Source of the DNA: Desulfovibrio sp. Marseille-P6017
Lineage (GTDB): Bacteria; Bacillota_A; Clostridia; Peptostreptococcales; Peptostreptococcaceae
DNA length: 64,000 bases
Assembly (NCBI GenBank): GCA_900604495.1
Contig: UWOR01000003.1
Coordinates: 124,001 to 188,000 of the forward strand
Direction of reading: 5' to 3'
The notes below the pieces were generated by a model. That model saw only the letters and a program-made list of their open reading frames with translations. It did not search any database and was not told where the DNA came from. The translations under genes were made by a program, and so were the position numbers. This document shows positions 1 to 11,076 of this stretch, piece after piece (position 1 is the first letter of the stretch; each line of letters begins with the position of its first letter).

Positions 1-54
1 TTACATCACGAAAAAAACAAAAGAAAAAGATGATGGAGGACAAAAATAAAGAGG
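1..54 (+). other. Possible 3' tail of an upstream gene
   Basis: All three forward frames run open from the left edge and stop at about 31-33, 47-49 or 66-68, and each reads as a lysine- and acid-rich tail. One of them is probably the C-terminus of a truncated upstream gene, but the frame cannot be chosen. A GGAGGA at 35-40 and a GAGG at 51-54 serve the gene starting at 55. Confidence 0.3.
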
Positions 55-804
55 ATGAATCAGTATAAAGATTTTGCATTCGTATACGATGAACTTATGA
101 ATGAAGTTGATTATGACGGATGGGTTGACTATATAGAGAATATAATAAAGAATGAAGATGCACAGGTTAAAAATATATTAGAATTAGCATGTGGAACAGG
201 TAACTTAACAATACCTTTAACTAAGAAGAATTATGATATTGCGGGTATAGATATATCAGAAGAAATGCTTAGTGTAGCTAGAGAAAAAGGTGAAGATGAA
301 GGCGTTGAATTAGTACTACTTCAACAAGATATTGCTGAATTAGATTTTGATATACCAAACCTTGACTGTATTCTATGTGCTTGTGATGGATTTAATTATA
401 TAACTTATGATGAAGACTTAGAAAATGTATTTTCTAAGTCATATGAACTATTAAAAGAAAATGGATTATTTATATTTGATATAAGTTCATTTTATAAACT
501 ATCAACTGTATTAGGAAATAATATGTACGGTGAAAATAGAGAAGATATAGCCTATATGTGGCAAAATTATTTTGATGAAGAAGAGAACTTAGTTGAAATG
601 GAGTTAGCATTCTTTATAAGAGATGAAGAAGATGAGAGATTTGATAGATTTGAAGAAACTCATTTACAAAGAGCATACAAGGAAGAAGAAATAATAAGCC
701 TACTAAAAAAAGTAGGATTTAATAAAATAAAAACATATGGAGACTTTACTTTTGAAAGTCCTAAAGATGACAGTGAAAGAATATTCTTTGTATGTAAGAA
801 ATAA
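55..804 (+). CDS. Class I SAM-dependent methyltransferase
   Basis: A 249-residue protein of the small Rossmann-fold methyltransferase family. Motif I, the SAM-binding glycine loop ELACGTGN, lies at residues 43-50, and an acidic residue ends the second strand (GIDIS). The N-terminus (FAFVYDELM) is typical of the YqeM/YcgJ-like group. The substrate is unknown. It sits 25 bp upstream of hslO on the same strand with a good ribosome binding site between them, so the two are probably co-transcribed. The family call is firm and the function is open. Confidence 0.85.
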   Translation: MNQYKDFAFVYDELMNEVDYDGWVDYIENIIKNEDAQVKNILELACGTGNLTIPLTKKNYDIAGIDISEEMLSVAREKGEDEGVELVLLQQDIAELDFDIPNLDCILCACDGFNYITYDEDLENVFSKSYELLKENGLFIFDISSFYKLSTVLGNNMYGENREDIAYMWQNYFDEEENLVEMELAFFIRDEEDERFDRFEETHLQRAYKEEEIISLLKKVGFNKIKTYGDFTFESPKDDSERIFFVCKK

Positions 805-829
805 TTAGGATTTATCGGAGGAATACGAA

Positions 830-1705
830 ATGAAAGATTATGTAATAAGAGCAACTGCAGGAAACGGACAAATTAGAGCCTTCGTAGCAACTACTAGAGA
901 CTTAGTTGAAGAAGCAAGAAGTTTACATGATACAACTAAGGTTGCAACTGCAGCATTAGGAAGAACGCTAACAGCAACATCAATGATGGGCTTAATGATG
1001 AAAAATGAAAGAGATAAAGTAACAGTTATAATAAAAGGTGGAGGTCCAATAGGAACAATACTTGTTACATCTGATTCAAAAGGGAATGTAAAAGGATACG
1101 TTTCAAATCCTTATGTAGAAGTTGAAAATTATCCGAATGGGAAATTAAATGTAGCAGGAGCAGTAGGAACTAATGGACATGTTAAGGTAATAAAAGATAT
1201 AGGCCTTAGAGAACCTTATAATGGTTCTTATCCGCTAGTAAGTGGAGAAATAGCTGATGACTTTACTCATTACTTTGCATTATCTGAGCAAACTCCATCA
1301 GTAGTTTCTTTAGGTGTTCTTACAAGAAGTGATGAAGTTGAATATGCAGGTGGATTTATAGTTCAATTAATGCCTGATGCGGAGGAAGAAAATATATCTA
1401 TATTAGAGAAAAATATATCAAATTTACCATCTATAACAAATATGCTTAAAGAAGGTAAAACTCCAGAAGATATATTAAATATAGTATTAAATGGATTAGA
1501 TCCAAAAATATTAGATAAATGTGAAGTTAAATTTGAATGTGAGTGTTCAAAAGGAAAAGTTAAAGATGCACTAGCTGCTATAGGTAAAACTGCTTTAACT
1601 GAGATAATAGAAGAAGACAAAAAAGCAGAAGTTGGATGTCAATTCTGTAATAGAAAATACAATTACACAGAAGAAGAACTTATAGAAGTTTTACACAATA
1701 TGTAA
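830..1705 (+). CDS. hslO: Hsp33 redox-regulated chaperone
   Basis: A 291-residue protein matching Hsp33, a cytoplasmic holdase chaperone activated by oxidation. The diagnostic C-terminal zinc/redox switch is complete: CxC at residues 237-239 and CxxC at 270-273, about 30 residues apart. In the reduced form these four cysteines bind zinc, and disulphide formation switches the chaperone on. The start has GGAGGA at 817-822. It follows the methyltransferase closely and is ended by a hairpin at 1722-1785. Length is normal for the family. Confidence 0.95.
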   Translation: MKDYVIRATAGNGQIRAFVATTRDLVEEARSLHDTTKVATAALGRTLTATSMMGLMMKNERDKVTVIIKGGGPIGTILVTSDSKGNVKGYVSNPYVEVENYPNGKLNVAGAVGTNGHVKVIKDIGLREPYNGSYPLVSGEIADDFTHYFALSEQTPSVVSLGVLTRSDEVEYAGGFIVQLMPDAEEENISILEKNISNLPSITNMLKEGKTPEDILNIVLNGLDPKILDKCEVKFECECSKGKVKDALAAIGKTALTEIIEEDKKAEVGCQFCNRKYNYTEEELIEVLHNM

Positions 1706-1721
1706 TTAAATAACTTATTTT

Positions 1722-1785
1722 AAACCCTTGTGCTATGGTATACTAAACTTGTTGGTAGACCTTAGTATAAGGGTTTATTTTTATA
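1722..1785 (+). terminator. Two-part hairpin terminator after hslO
   Basis: An outer stem AAACCCTT / AGGGTTT and an inner stem TATACTAA / TTAGTATA are separated by a 9-nt bulge and followed by a T-rich stretch. It fits a rho-independent terminator, with an unusual two-part stem. Confidence 0.65.
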
Positions 1786-1827
1786 CAAAAAAATAAGAGT
1801 TAATAAAAGTTGATAGGGGGTTAAAAT

Positions 1828-3177
1828 ATGTACATTAAAAACAACTTAGAAATAACTCAATCTCAAAATCTAGTAATAAACTCTCAATTAATTCAATCTC
1901 TAAATATATTGCATATGAATAATATAGATTTAGATAAAGAAATAGAAAGAGAGCTTGAAGATAACCCTTTATTAGAAGCTGAAAAAAATAATGATATAAA
2001 TTGGGAAGAATATATTAAGAGTAATGAAAGAAATAATATAATTAATCATAAAGAAAGGGAATTTAATGATAATGAGCTAAATTTAGAAAATGTTATTAAA
2101 AGTCCCAATAATATTTATGATGATCTACATCTTCAGCTTAATTTACATAAAGTAAGTCATTTAGAAAAAAAAATTTGTGAATATATAATTGATAGTTTAG
2201 ATAAAGATGGATATTTAAATATTAGTGATGAAGAAATAATAAGTGAATTTAATATAAACAATGAAGTATATAATAAATGTTTAGAAATAATACAAGGATT
2301 TGATCCAAGTGGAGTAGGAGCAAGATCTGTGAAAGAGTGTCTAATAATTCAATTAAAAAATATGGGAATACTTAATTCACTATTAAAAAATATCATACTA
2401 AATGATTTAGAACTGATTGCTTCTAGTAAGTACAAAGAATTATGTAAAAAATATGATATATCGAAAGGAGAATTTAAAGAAATATTTAATATAATAAAAG
2501 GTTTGAGTGTAAAGCCATATGATAATTACTCTAATAAAGGTGATGAAATATTATATATAAAGCCTGATGTTGTAGTAGAAAAAATAGAAAATGAGTTTTT
2601 AGTCTATTTAAATCAAAGTAGTTCATATCAATTGAATATAAATAACTTTTATAAAGATATACTTAAAAATTCTAACTCTGATAAGGAAACCCAAAAATAT
2701 ATTAAAGAAAAATTAAATTCAGCTTTAAGTCTAATTAATAATATTGAGAATAGAAAAAATACTATACTTAAAATTGCAGAATGTATAGTAAACAATCAAA
2801 AAGACTTTTTAAATAAAGGTATTGAATTTATAAAACCTATGACTATGAAATTTATAGCAAACGAATTAGATATTAATGAGTCTACAATAAGTAGGGGTGT
2901 AAATGGAAAATATATATTAACTCCATATGGAACTTTTGAATTAAGATACTTTTTTAGCAGTTCTATAAATATAGATGGAAGTGAGTCTATGTCTAGTATA
3001 AGCATAAAAAAGATAATAAGGGATAAAATAAGCGAAGAAAATAAGGACAAGCCTTTAAGTGATGATAAATTGGCAAAAATATTAAATGAAGAAGGTATAA
3101 ATATAGCTCGAAGAACTGTAGCCAAATATAGAGAAGAGCTAGGTATATTATCCTCAAGTAAACGAAAAAGGTTATAA
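1828..3177 (+). CDS. rpoN: RNA polymerase sigma-54 factor
   Basis: A 449-residue sigma-54 (SigL). Region I at the N-terminus is glutamine/leucine rich (ITQSQNLVINSQLIQSLNIL), which is the part that contacts the activator. The C-terminal RpoN box ARRTVAKYRE lies at residues 427-436 and reads the -24 element of promoters. AGGGGG at 1815-1820 supports the start. Sigma-54 is located just upstream of cggR, as I recall for C. difficile. It is relevant within this window: a sigma-54-dependent activator (28038-29603) and a perfect -24/-12 promoter (29818-29834) are present about 26 kb away. Confidence 0.95.
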   Translation: MYIKNNLEITQSQNLVINSQLIQSLNILHMNNIDLDKEIERELEDNPLLEAEKNNDINWEEYIKSNERNNIINHKEREFNDNELNLENVIKSPNNIYDDLHLQLNLHKVSHLEKKICEYIIDSLDKDGYLNISDEEIISEFNINNEVYNKCLEIIQGFDPSGVGARSVKECLIIQLKNMGILNSLLKNIILNDLELIASSKYKELCKKYDISKGEFKEIFNIIKGLSVKPYDNYSNKGDEILYIKPDVVVEKIENEFLVYLNQSSSYQLNINNFYKDILKNSNSDKETQKYIKEKLNSALSLINNIENRKNTILKIAECIVNNQKDFLNKGIEFIKPMTMKFIANELDINESTISRGVNGKYILTPYGTFELRYFFSSSINIDGSESMSSISIKKIIRDKISEENKDKPLSDDKLAKILNEEGINIARRTVAKYREELGILSSSKRKRL

Positions 3178-3210
3178 TTAGAAAAAATAAAAAAAATTAT
3201 ACTAAAACTA

Positions 3211-3239
3211 TTGAAATAAATTGGGATATGATTTAAAAT
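3211..3239 (+). promoter_or_regulatory. SigA-type promoter of the cggR-gap operon
   Basis: TTGAAA at 3211-3216, a 17-nt spacer, and TAAAAT at 3234-3239. The expected transcription start, near 3246, falls just upstream of the CggR operator, the same geometry as in Bacillus subtilis. Confidence 0.7.
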
Positions 3240-3250
3240 TAAATTATCTT

Positions 3251-3288
3251 GTGGGACTAAAATTGAATGTAGGGACAATTAATGTCCC
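3251..3288 (+). promoter_or_regulatory. CggR operator
   Basis: Two tandem half-palindromes of the GGGAC...TGTCC type: GTGGGAC at 3251-3257 with AATGT at 3266-3270, then the near-perfect palindrome GGGACA-ATTAA-TGTCCC at 3272-3288. The motif and position match the operator known for B. subtilis CggR, where bound repressor blocks elongation and fructose-1,6-bisphosphate relieves it. Confidence 0.8.
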
Positions 3289-3314
3289 GTTAAATTACAC
3301 CAAGGAGTCATAAA

Positions 3315-4337
3315 ATGAAAGACTTAATTAAACTTCAAAAAAAAATAATTCCCCAAGTAGTGGAGCTTATGGAAAGAAGATACTCTATTCTTAGACAGAT
3401 TTCCTTAAGTCAACCAGTAGGAAGAAGAACCTTATCGAATATATTAGATATAAGCGAAAGAATTATAAGATCTGAAACAGAGTCATTAAAGGAACAAGGA
3501 CTTATAAGTGTTGCAGGTTCAGGCATGAATATTACTTTAGAAGGTGAAGAACTTCTAGAAGATCTAAAAGATGCTATGAATGATATAATGGGACTTTCAA
3601 GATTACAAGATAAGGTAAAAGAAAAGCTAGGTATAAAAAAGGTTTTATTAGTACCAGGTAGCTTTGATAACAACGAAAGTATTTTACATGACATAGTAAA
3701 ATGTGGAGCTGAGTATTTTCTTCAAGTATTAAAACCAGAAGATGTAGTTTCTATAACTGGTGGAAGTACAATGTTAGAGTTTTCTAAAGCTTTAAAAACA
3801 GAAAAGAAATATACTGATGTTACGGTAGTACCAGCTAGAGGTAGTATGGGAAAAATCGTAGAAACTCAAACAAGTAATATAGTTTCAAACATAAGTAAGA
3901 AGTTAGATTCACATTATAAATTATTAAATATACCAGATGAATTAAGTGAAGAAGCGAAGAAAAGCTTAACACAAGAGCCAGAAATAAAAACAACATTAGA
4001 TTATATAGAAAAAACTAATATATTAGTTTTTGGTATTGGTAGAGCTGATGAGATGGCAAGAAGAAGAAAAATACCAGATGAACAAGTTGAAGAAATTATA
4101 TCAAAAGGAGCTGTATGTGAAGCCTTTGGTTATTACTTCAATAAAGATGGTGATATAGTATATAAGTTGAATACTGTGGGTATAGACTTAAATACTGTAA
4201 ATAATGTAAGAGAAACAATTGCCATATTTGGAGGTTCAAGAAAAGTAGAAGCTTGTATAGCAATATCAAAGGTAGATAAAAATATCGTCCTTGTAACAGA
4301 TGAAGACAGTGCATATAAGATTCTAGATACAAATTAG
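3315..4337 (+). CDS. cggR: Central glycolytic genes regulator CggR
   Basis: A 340-residue SorC/DeoR-family repressor. The N-terminal 100 residues form a winged helix (RRTLSNILDISERIIRSETE), and the rest is the SorC-type sugar-phosphate-binding domain, including SITGGSTM near residue 150. In B. subtilis the ligand is fructose-1,6-bisphosphate. It is the first gene of the glycolytic operon and lies immediately downstream of its own operator, so it is expected to autoregulate. AAGGAG at 3301-3306 supports the start. Length matches the family. Confidence 0.93.
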   Translation: MKDLIKLQKKIIPQVVELMERRYSILRQISLSQPVGRRTLSNILDISERIIRSETESLKEQGLISVAGSGMNITLEGEELLEDLKDAMNDIMGLSRLQDKVKEKLGIKKVLLVPGSFDNNESILHDIVKCGAEYFLQVLKPEDVVSITGGSTMLEFSKALKTEKKYTDVTVVPARGSMGKIVETQTSNIVSNISKKLDSHYKLLNIPDELSEEAKKSLTQEPEIKTTLDYIEKTNILVFGIGRADEMARRRKIPDEQVEEIISKGAVCEAFGYYFNKDGDIVYKLNTVGIDLNTVNNVRETIAIFGGSRKVEACIAISKVDKNIVLVTDEDSAYKILDTN

Positions 4338-4343
4338 TTAACC

Positions 4344-4358
4344 ACTAGCTAAGCTAGT
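4344..4358 (+). other. Short cggR-gap intercistronic hairpin
   Basis: ACTAGCT and AGCTAGT flank one base, with no T-run after, so it is not a terminator. In B. subtilis the cggR-gapA message is cut near this junction and a hairpin stabilises the gapA part. A similar role here is an inference. Confidence 0.4.
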
Positions 4359-4373
4359 AAAAATATATTATAA

Positions 4374-5408
<1,035 letters not shown>

Positions 5409-5418
5409 TTTTAAACAA

Positions 5419-5463
5419 GGTCCGGGTTTGTAGTTTTATACTACGGGCTCTGGACTTTTTTTC
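5419..5463 (+). terminator. Partial terminator between gap and pgk
   Basis: A GTCC...GGAC hairpin with several G-U pairs, loop around 5432-5440, is followed by seven T residues. Because the operon continues, it probably acts as an attenuator. Confidence 0.6.
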
Positions 5464-5550
5464 TAAAAAATTGTACCTAAGAGTATGAATTTATTGTATA
5501 CGATATAAAGGGAATATATATATAATTCGGTGTTAGAAGGAGAATACATA

Positions 5551-6750
5551 ATGTCAATGCTTAATAAAAAAAGTATAGAAGATATAAACATGAACGGAAA
5601 AAGAGTATTAGTAAGATGTGACTTCAACGTACCTTTAAAGGATGGAGTTATAACTGATGAAAATAGATTAAACGGAGCATTACCAACTATAAAGTATTTA
5701 ATAGAAAATGGAGCTAAAGTAATACTTTGCTCTCACTTAGGAAAACCAAAAGGTGAAGCTAAGCCAGAATTATCTTTAGCACCAGTTGCAAAAAGATTAT
5801 CTGAAATGTTAGGTAAAGAAGTAGTATTTGCTGCTGATGCTAATGTTGTAGGAGAAAATGCTAAAGCTGCTGTAGAAAAAATGCAAAATGGTGATGTAGT
5901 ATTACTTGAAAACACTAGATACAGAAAAGAAGAAACTAAAAATGAAGAAAATTACTCTAAAGAATTAGCTTCTTTAGCTGAAATATTTGTAAATGATGCA
6001 TTTGGTACTGCTCATAGAGCTCACTGCTCAACAGTAGGTGCTGGAGAATTCTTAGAAGAAAGAGTTTGTGGATATTTAATCCAAAAAGAATTAAAATTCT
6101 TAGGTGAAGCTGTTGCAAACCCTGTTAGACCTTTCACTGCAATATTAGGTGGAGCTAAAGTTTCTGATAAGATAGCTGTTATAGAACAATTATTAGAAAA
6201 AGTTGATAACATAATAATAGGTGGAGGAATGTCTTATACATTCTTAAAAGCTTTAGGATATGAAATAGGAACTTCTTTAGTCGAAGAAGATAGAGTTGAA
6301 TATGCTAAAGAAATGATGGCTAAGGCTGAAGCTAAAGGTGTTAAATTCTTACTACCAATAGATAATGCAGTAGCTGATAAGTTTGCTGATGTTGAGCCAA
6401 TTATAACTGAAGGAGCTGACATACCAGAAGGATTCATGGGACTTGATATAGGACCAAAAACAATAGAATTATATGTAAATACTGTAAATGAATCTAAGAC
6501 AATAGTATGGAATGGACCAATGGGAGTATTTGAGTTTGAAAACTTCAACAAAGGTACATTAGCAGTAGCTAAAGCTATGGCAGCCTTAACTGATGCTACT
6601 ACAGTAATCGGTGGTGGAGATTCTGCTGCAGCTGTTAACCAATTAGGATTCGGAGATAAAATGACTCACGTTTCTACTGGTGGAGGAGCATCATTAGAGT
6701 TCTTAGAAGGTAAAGAATTACCAGGGATAGTAGCTTTAGATAACAAATAA
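5551..6750 (+). CDS. pgk: Phosphoglycerate kinase
   Basis: A 399-residue enzyme that transfers the acyl phosphate of 1,3-bisphosphoglycerate to ADP. Family motifs are [11 protein letters not shown] near the N-terminus, the substrate-binding arginine and histidine region (SHLGKPKG), and the nucleotide-binding GGGDSAAA near the C-terminus. An upstream in-frame GTG at 5530 would add seven residues. AAGGAG at 5537-5542 lies eight bases before the ATG at 5551, so that ATG is chosen. It belongs to the glycolytic operon. Confidence 0.96.
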   Translation: MSMLNKKSIEDINMNGKRVLVRCDFNVPLKDGVITDENRLNGALPTIKYLIENGAKVILCSHLGKPKGEAKPELSLAPVAKRLSEMLGKEVVFAADANVVGENAKAAVEKMQNGDVVLLENTRYRKEETKNEENYSKELASLAEIFVNDAFGTAHRAHCSTVGAGEFLEERVCGYLIQKELKFLGEAVANPVRPFTAILGGAKVSDKIAVIEQLLEKVDNIIIGGGMSYTFLKALGYEIGTSLVEEDRVEYAKEMMAKAEAKGVKFLLPIDNAVADKFADVEPIITEGADIPEGFMGLDIGPKTIELYVNTVNESKTIVWNGPMGVFEFENFNKGTLAVAKAMAALTDATTVIGGGDSAAAVNQLGFGDKMTHVSTGGGASLEFLEGKELPGIVALDNK

Positions 6751-6810
6751 TATAGAAATTAACAATAGAGTATAGTACTCAATTTTAAAATATAAATAAG
6801 TTACCACAGC

Positions 6811-6830
6811 AGTTTTATGAAAATAAAACT
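6811..6830 (+). other. GAAA-tetraloop hairpin upstream of tpiA
   Basis: AGTTTTAT - GAAA - ATAAAACT is a perfect 8-bp stem closed by a stable GNRA-type loop, in the pgk-tpiA gap. No T-run follows. It may stabilise the message or mark a processing site. Confidence 0.45.
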
Positions 6831-6850
6831 ACCTTAAATATTATCAAGAT

Positions 6851-6898
6851 TAAACTTAAGGAAAATCCAATTAGGGAATGGATTTTCCTTAAAGTTTA
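6851..6898 (+). other. Long hairpin in the tpiA leader
   Basis: Arms TAAACTT plus AGGAAAATCC pair with GGATTTTCCT plus AAGTTTA around a loop near 6869-6881, about 20 bp in all. The hairpin ends ten bases before the tpiA ribosome binding site with no T-run. It is more likely an mRNA processing or stability element than a terminator. Confidence 0.5.
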
Positions 6899-6920
6899 GT
6901 CAAATGTGGAGGAATTGAAA

Positions 6921-7664
6921 ATGAGAAAGCCTATAATAGCAGGAAACTGGAAGATGAATAAAACAATAGCAGAAGCTGTTGCTTTTGTTAATGATGTTAA
7001 AGATAGAGTAAACAATGGAAATGTAGAAGCAGTAATATGTGCACCTTTCTTAGCTTTAAAAGATTTAAAAGAAGTTACTAAAGGAACTAATATAAAAGTT
7101 GGAGCTCAAAATATGCACTTTGAAGAAAGTGGAGCTTTTACAGGTGAAGTTGCACCATCAATGCTAAAAGAGATAGGTGTAGACTATGTAGTTATAGGGC
7201 ACTCAGAAAGAAGAGAATACTTCAATGAAACTGATGAAACTGTAAATAAAAAAGTTTTAAAAGCTTTAGAGCATGGTATACTTCCAATACTTTGTTGTGG
7301 AGAAACTCTAGAACAAAGAGAAGCTGGTGAAACTAAAGCAGTTTGTAAAGTTCAAGTTGAAAAAGCTTTAGAAAATGTAGCTAAAGAAGACTTATCTAAA
7401 GTTGTTATAGCGTATGAACCAATATGGGCAATAGGAACTGGTAAAACAGCTACTGCTGAAGATGCTAACGATGTTATATCTTATATAAGAGAAGTAGTAA
7501 AAGGTTTATATGGTGATTTAGCTAATGAAGTTAGAATACAATATGGTGGAAGTGTTAAACCTGCAAACGTTGCAGAAATAATGGCACAAAGTGATATAGA
7601 TGGAGCTTTAGTTGGTGGTGCTAGCTTAGCTGCTGACGATTATGTAAAGCTTGTAAATTTCTAA
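6921..7664 (+). CDS. tpiA: Triosephosphate isomerase
   Basis: A 247-residue TIM-barrel enzyme interconverting dihydroxyacetone phosphate and glyceraldehyde 3-phosphate. The catalytic residues are all present: K11 (GNWKMN), H94 (IGHSERR) and E166 ([11 protein letters not shown]). An in-frame GTG at 6906 would add MEELK, but it contains the GGAGG at 6908-6912 that serves the ATG at 6921. It is followed 14 bp later by gpmI. Confidence 0.97.
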   Translation: MRKPIIAGNWKMNKTIAEAVAFVNDVKDRVNNGNVEAVICAPFLALKDLKEVTKGTNIKVGAQNMHFEESGAFTGEVAPSMLKEIGVDYVVIGHSERREYFNETDETVNKKVLKALEHGILPILCCGETLEQREAGETKAVCKVQVEKALENVAKEDLSKVVIAYEPIWAIGTGKTATAEDANDVISYIREVVKGLYGDLANEVRIQYGGSVKPANVAEIMAQSDIDGALVGGASLAADDYVKLVNF

Positions 7665-7678
7665 GGAGTGAAATAATT

Positions 7679-9208
7679 ATGAAAAAACCAGTTGCTTTAA
7701 TCATAATGGATGGTTACGGATATACTAGTGAAACTAAAGGGAACGCTGTAGCTGCTGCTAAGACTCCTAACTTAGATAGAATATCTAATGAATATCCAAG
7801 CACAACAATAAATGCTAGTGGACTAGATGTTGGTTTACCTAATGGACAAATGGGTAATTCAGAAGTTGGACACACAAACATAGGTGCAGGAAGAATAGTA
7901 TACCAAGACTTAACTAGAATAACGAAAGCAATAGAAGATGGCGAATTCTTTGAAAATGAAGTATTATGCCAAGCTATGGAAAATGCTAAAGATAAAGCAC
8001 TTCACTTAATGGGATTATTATCTGATGGTGGAGTACATTCACATATAGATCATCTAAAAGCTTTAATAAAAATGGCTAAGAAAAATGGTGTAGAAAAAGT
8101 ATATGTTCATGCATTTACAGATGGTAGAGACACAGATCCTCAAAGTGCAATAACATATGTAAAAGAAATACAAGATGTTATGGATGAAGTAGGTGTAGGT
8201 GAATTTGCTTCTGTAAGTGGTAGATACTATGCAATGGATAGAGATAAAAGATGGGAAAGAGTTGAGCTTGCATATAATGCAATGGTAGAAGGTAAAGGTG
8301 AAACTGCAAATTCTGCTACTGAAGCTATACAAAATTCTTATGATGATGGTAAAAATGATGAATTCGTCTTACCAACAGTTATAGTTAAGGATAATACTCC
8401 TGTTGGAACTATAAAAGAAGGAGATTCTATAGTATTCTTCAACTTTAGACCAGATAGAGCTAGACAAATAACAAGAAGTTTAGTTTGTGATGAATTTGTA
8501 GGTTTTGAAAGACCTTGTATGAAGACTTTCTTTGTATGCTTAACTGAATATGATATAACTATTAAAAATGTTCATATAGCATTTGGACCTCAATCATTAA
8601 GCAATACTTTAGGAGAATTTTTAGCTAAAAATAACAAAACTCAATTAAGAGCTGCTGAAACAGAGAAGTATGCTCACGTTACATTCTTCTTTAATGGTGG
8701 GGTTGAAGAACCAAACCAAGGTGAAGAAAGATTATTAATACCATCTCCAAAAGTTGCAACTTATGACTTACAACCAGAAATGTCTGCTAATGAGTTATTA
8801 GAAAAAGTTGAAGCTAGAATAGATGAAGATAAATTTGATTTTATAGTTGTTAACTTTGCAAATCCTGATATGGTTGGTCATACAGGAAATATTGAAGCTG
8901 CAATAAAAGCAGTTGAAACAGTTGATAGCTGTGTAGGAAAACTAATTGATAAAATAATTAAAAAAGGTGGTAGTGCAATAATAACTGCTGACCACGGAAA
9001 TGCAGAATTAATGGAAGATATAGAAACTGGAAAAACAATAACAGCTCACTCTACTAATCCAGTACCATTTATAGTTGCAGGTGAAGAATTTAAAAATTCC
9101 ACATTACTAGATGATGGTAGATTATCTGATATAGCACCAACAGTATTAGATATGATGCATTTAGAACAACCAGAAGAGATGACTGGTCATTCATTAATAA
9201 AAAAATGA
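7679..9208 (+). CDS. gpmI: 2,3-bisphosphoglycerate-independent phosphoglycerate mutase
   Basis: A 509-residue manganese-dependent mutase interconverting 3- and 2-phosphoglycerate. The metal aspartate D11 (IIMDGYG) and the phosphoserine nucleophile S61 (GNSEVGHTNIGAG) are present, as is the C-terminal metal site TADHGNAE. It lies 14 bp after tpiA with AAGGAG between them, so it is in the same operon. Length is normal for the family. Confidence 0.96.
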   Translation: MKKPVALIIMDGYGYTSETKGNAVAAAKTPNLDRISNEYPSTTINASGLDVGLPNGQMGNSEVGHTNIGAGRIVYQDLTRITKAIEDGEFFENEVLCQAMENAKDKALHLMGLLSDGGVHSHIDHLKALIKMAKKNGVEKVYVHAFTDGRDTDPQSAITYVKEIQDVMDEVGVGEFASVSGRYYAMDRDKRWERVELAYNAMVEGKGETANSATEAIQNSYDDGKNDEFVLPTVIVKDNTPVGTIKEGDSIVFFNFRPDRARQITRSLVCDEFVGFERPCMKTFFVCLTEYDITIKNVHIAFGPQSLSNTLGEFLAKNNKTQLRAAETEKYAHVTFFFNGGVEEPNQGEERLLIPSPKVATYDLQPEMSANELLEKVEARIDEDKFDFIVVNFANPDMVGHTGNIEAAIKAVETVDSCVGKLIDKIIKKGGSAIITADHGNAELMEDIETGKTITAHSTNPVPFIVAGEEFKNSTLLDDGRLSDIAPTVLDMMHLEQPEEMTGHSLIKK

Positions 9209-9244
9209 TTATAAAAATGATTATTTGAGATAAATTTATTATAT

Positions 9245-9272
9245 TTGAAAATTATAAAATACACGATATATT
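9245..9272 (+). promoter_or_regulatory. Candidate internal promoter for eno
   Basis: TTGAAA at 9245-9250 and TATATT at 9267-9272 with a 16-nt spacer, in the 201-bp AT-rich gap between gpmI and eno. The gap length and this match suggest that eno also has its own transcript. No other signal was seen in the gap. Confidence 0.4.
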
Positions 9273-9388
9273 ATTTTATTACCAAATTTAAAAATTTAAA
9301 TAAAATTTGCCCATCAACAAATTTATATTTTTATATAAAGAAGGAATTAAATTAATATATTGTGTAGATATTAATTATTATATTATGA

Positions 9389-10723
<1,335 letters not shown>

Positions 10724-10738
10724 TATTAAGATATAATA

Positions 10739-10777
10739 ACTAAGCCTATATAATTTTTATATAGGCTTAGTTTTTTG
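10739..10777 (+). terminator. Terminator of the glycolytic operon
   Basis: Perfect stem TAAGCCTATATA / TATATAGGCTTA with an ATTTT loop, then a T-run. A classic rho-independent terminator. Confidence 0.85.
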
Positions 10778-10902
10778 TTTTAAAATAACTACTTAAGAAT
10801 CTTATTATGAAGATGAAATGAATATTAATTATAAATAGGTATGTAATATTTTATAAAAATGCATATAAAGAACACCAAATCTATGCAAAAATATAAAAAA
10901 AC

Positions 10903-10957
10903 ATGTTAAAATTTAGTCAAATGAACGATGAAAGTGAATTTGGAAAACGTTTATAAT
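10903..10957 (+). promoter_or_regulatory. gntP promoter with an element shared with garD
   Basis: A 29-bp element at 10903-10931 starts ATGTTAAA, has GTCAAA in the middle and ends AACGATGA. It is 25/29 identical to 15542-15570 upstream of garD. A perfect TATAAT follows at 10952-10957, 20 bp later, and garD has the same with a 19-bp gap. No good -35 is visible, so the element probably binds an activator overlapping the -35 region, plausibly the CdaR-type regulator at 14459. GGAAAACGTTTA at 10942-10953 resembles a CcpA site and touches the -10. Nothing else is recognised in the 353-bp gap apart from the terminator. Confidence 0.6.
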
Positions 10958-11076
10958 ATAAGTATAAAGCATAGGTTTTCCAAAATAAAATTGAGGAATT
11001 TTGGAGAATATTAGAGATAATTTAACTGTAATTTTAAATGTTAAAAAAAAAGCAATTATAGGGGGAGGAGTAATTT

